Origin: Oscillospiraceae bacterium
Lineage (GTDB): Bacteria; Bacillota; Clostridia; Oscillospirales; Oscillospiraceae
NCBI GenBank assembly: GCA_020025675.1
Contig: JAHHRS010000033.1
Span: forward strand, 1-24,815
Reading direction: 5' to 3'
Length of the DNA stretch: 24,815 nt
The position numbers and the translations under genes are program-made. Of this stretch, positions 23,062 through 24,815 are shown one piece after another; the first letter of the stretch is position 1; each line of letters starts with the position of its first letter. The notes under the pieces were generated by a model. It was not told the origin of the DNA. It saw nothing but the letters and a program-made list of their open reading frames with translations, and did not search any database.

Positions 23062-23090
23062 TTGACATAACACTAAAGGCAAGCTAAAAT
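23062..23090 (+). promoter_or_regulatory. rny promoter
   Basis: A perfect TTGACA (23062-23067), a 17-nt spacer and TAAAAT (23085-23090) form a strong sigma-A-type promoter. The expected start is near 23097. Confidence 0.8.
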
Positions 23091-23096
23091 GGTAAA

Positions 23097-23251
23097 GACA
23101 ATATTTATGGAGTTGGGGAGACTCTGTTAAAATATTTCTTTTCAATTACGACGGGCACATTTTATGGCTCGTCTTGCTTTAGATAAAATTTAAAATTTAT
23201 CTTTTTAAACCACCGCATAATTCTTAAAGAATGGAGGTGTGTTTACTTACT
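23097..23251 (+). promoter_or_regulatory. Long rny leader with hairpins
   Basis: The leader is about 155 nt. GACGGGC (23150-23156) pairs with GCTCGTC (23167-23173) with one G-U pair and is followed by TTGCTTT. A further AGATAAA/TTTATCT hairpin (23181-23202) lies before the SD. This is longer than other leaders in the window. It matches no riboswitch class known to me. Confidence 0.4.
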
Positions 23252-24802
23252 ATGCCCTTTTATTATTGGATTGCTATTTTAGCCGTGGCGGTCGTTGCGG
23301 CTGTTCTTTTCTTTTTTCTCGGTATTACCTACCGTAAAAAGGTTGCTGAGCGTGAAATAACCAGCGCTGAGGAAGAAGCGAAGCGTATAATAAATGAATC
23401 TATAAAAAGCGCCGAGAGCAAAAAAAGAGAGGCTCTCGTTGAGGCAAAGGAAGAAATACACAAAAGCCGCTCAGAACATGAGCGGGAAATGAGGGAGCGC
23501 CGAAGCGAGCTCCAAAAACAGGAACGCCGTTTACAGCAAAAGGAAGAAAACCTTGACAGAAAGCTGGACTCCATTGAGAAGAAAAACGACAATCTCAATA
23601 ACAAGATTGCCGCCGTGGAAGCTCAGCAGAAGGAAGTTGCCCTTGTAAAGAAGAGCCAGCTTGAAATGCTGGAAAAAATCTCCGGTTTTACCGTTGAGGA
23701 CGCAAAGAACTATCTCATTGACAACGTGAAAGACGATGTCACCCATGAGATGGCAATGAAGGTAAAGGAGATTGAAACTCAGTACAAGGAAGAGGCTGAC
23801 GAAAAAGCGAGAGAGATAATTGCCACAGCTATTCAGCGCTGCGCCGCCGACCATGCCAGTGAGATAACAGTTTCCGTCGTTCCCCTCCCCAACGACGAGA
23901 TGAAGGGTCGTATAATAGGCCGTGAGGGTCGTAATATCCGCAGTATCGAAACTCTCACCGGATGTGACCTTATTATCGATGATACTCCCGAAACCATTAC
24001 TATTTCCAGTTTTGACCCTGTACGTCGTGAAGTGGCAAGACTTGCTCTTGAAAAGCTCATTCAGGACGGAAGAATTCACCCGGCACGGATTGAAGAGATG
24101 GTTGCAAAAGCTCAGCGTGAAGTAAACGCTGTTATTAAGTCCGAGGGAGAGAGAGCTGTATTTGAAACCAATGTCCACGGTCTGAACCCGGAGATAATAA
24201 AACTTCTGGGCCGCATGAAGTACCGTACCAGTTATGGACAAAATGTTTTGAATCACTCCATAGAGGTTTCCCATATTGCAGGTCTTATGGCCGCAGAGCT
24301 GGGAGTGGACGTTGCCACTGCCAAGCGTGCAGGTCTTCTGCATGACCTTGGTAAAGCCATTGACCATGAGGTTGAGGGCAGCCATGTAACCATAGGCGTT
24401 GATCTTGCCAGAAAATACCGTGAGTCCGAGGCTGTTATTCATGCCATTGAGGCTCACCACGGTGATGTTGAGCCTCACACTGTTGTAGCCTGCCTTGTAC
24501 AGGCCGCTGACGCTATATCCGCCTCCCGTCCCGGTGCAAGACGTGAAAACATTGAGAACTATGTTAAGCGCCTTGAGCGGCTTGAAGAAGTGGCTAAGAG
24601 CTTCCCCGGTGTTGCAAGCTCCTACGCAATTCAGGCAGGCCGTGAGATTAGAATCATGGTAAAGCCTGAGGAAGTAAGTGAGGATCAGATGACTCTTCTT
24701 GCCCGTGACATTGCAAAGAAGATAGAGGAAGAGCTCACATATCCCGGTCAGATAAAGGTTTACCTCCTGAGAGAGACCAAAGCCGTTGAATACGCAAAAT
24801 AA
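23252..24802 (+). CDS. rny: Ribonuclease Y
   Basis: RNase Y is the membrane-bound endoribonuclease that starts mRNA decay in many Firmicutes. The product is about 516 residues. It has an N-terminal membrane anchor (about 4-25), a long charged coiled coil (about 28-195), a KH domain with GRIIGREGRNIRSIE (about 219-233), and an HD domain with the catalytic His364-Asp365 in LLHDLGKAIDHE. AHHGDVEPHT and a conserved C-terminus follow. Length matches the family. ATG at 23252 is preferred because the protein then starts at the membrane anchor, although GGAGGTG is a little far (12 nt). An ATG at 23231 lacks an SD. The gene ends 13 nt before the window edge. Confidence 0.97.
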   Translation: MPFYYWIAILAVAVVAAVLFFFLGITYRKKVAEREITSAEEEAKRIINESIKSAESKKREALVEAKEEIHKSRSEHEREMRERRSELQKQERRLQQKEENLDRKLDSIEKKNDNLNNKIAAVEAQQKEVALVKKSQLEMLEKISGFTVEDAKNYLIDNVKDDVTHEMAMKVKEIETQYKEEADEKAREIIATAIQRCAADHASEITVSVVPLPNDEMKGRIIGREGRNIRSIETLTGCDLIIDDTPETITISSFDPVRREVARLALEKLIQDGRIHPARIEEMVAKAQREVNAVIKSEGERAVFETNVHGLNPEIIKLLGRMKYRTSYGQNVLNHSIEVSHIAGLMAAELGVDVATAKRAGLLHDLGKAIDHEVEGSHVTIGVDLARKYRESEAVIHAIEAHHGDVEPHTVVACLVQAADAISASRPGARRENIENYVKRLERLEEVAKSFPGVASSYAIQAGREIRIMVKPEEVSEDQMTLLARDIAKKIEEELTYPGQIKVYLLRETKAVEYAK

Positions 24803-24815
24803 ATTAGGGTGCGCT

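Noticed and set aside
1..24815. CRISPR array, tRNA, rRNA, prophage or transposase genes
   Set aside because: I saw no regularly spaced repeats with unique spacers, no cloverleaf with a TTC-loop signature, and no protein of those families on either strand.

Overview
The window looks like chromosomal DNA from a spore-forming clostridial Firmicute, possibly Oscillospirales or a relative. The grounds are YpeB (spore germination), an AbrB-type transition regulator, RNase Y, a TagO/WecA-type lipid-carrier glycosyltransferase, a ClpC-like unfoldase, good Shine-Dalgarno (SD) sites throughout, and a Firmicute-style V-ATPase operon. Taxonomy below the class is a guess. No rRNA, tRNA, CRISPR array, phage gene or transposase gene is seen.

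Layout. (1) 28-8805, minus strand: a nine-gene V-type ATPase operon in the Enterococcus hirae order F-I-K-E-C-G(F)-A-B-D. It has a clear sigma-A-type promoter and an unusual paired palindrome at the 5' end of the message. The membrane ring subunit carries every side chain of the known Na+ site, so this is probably a sodium pump or Na+-driven ATP synthase. (2) 8990-11972, minus strand: gltX, then ypeB, separated by a terminator whose stem contains the ypeB ribosome binding site. (3) 11966-14242, plus strand: trpS and a TagO/WecA-type gene. The gltX and trpS promoters are back-to-back and use the same -35 box. (4) 14255-15266, minus strand: three small unrecognised genes, probably one operon. 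(5) 15346-16881, plus strand: a YfcE/MJ0936-type phosphodiesterase and an unrecognised Cys/His plus membrane protein. (6) 17144-18492: divergent yitT-like (minus) and abrB-like (plus) genes. (7) 18520-18774: a dense array of perfect or near-perfect hairpins, bounded by two copies of one 25-bp palindrome. (8) 18773-19717, minus strand: a 2x[4Fe-4S] ferredoxin and a TrmN6-like methyltransferase. (9) 19940-22204: a ClpC-like gene lacking the usual middle domain, convergent with a BlaI/MecI-type repressor gene (22222-22587). (10) A long AT-rich gap, then the rny (RNase Y) promoter, leader and gene up to the right edge.

Most genes are ordinary housekeeping genes. The novelty lies mainly in the non-coding structure: the hairpin array, the operator-like pair before the V-ATPase operon, the shared -35 box and the terminator/SD overlap. 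Secondary points are the ClpC-like protein without a middle domain and the three-gene small-protein cassette. I found no clear new defence or mobile system.
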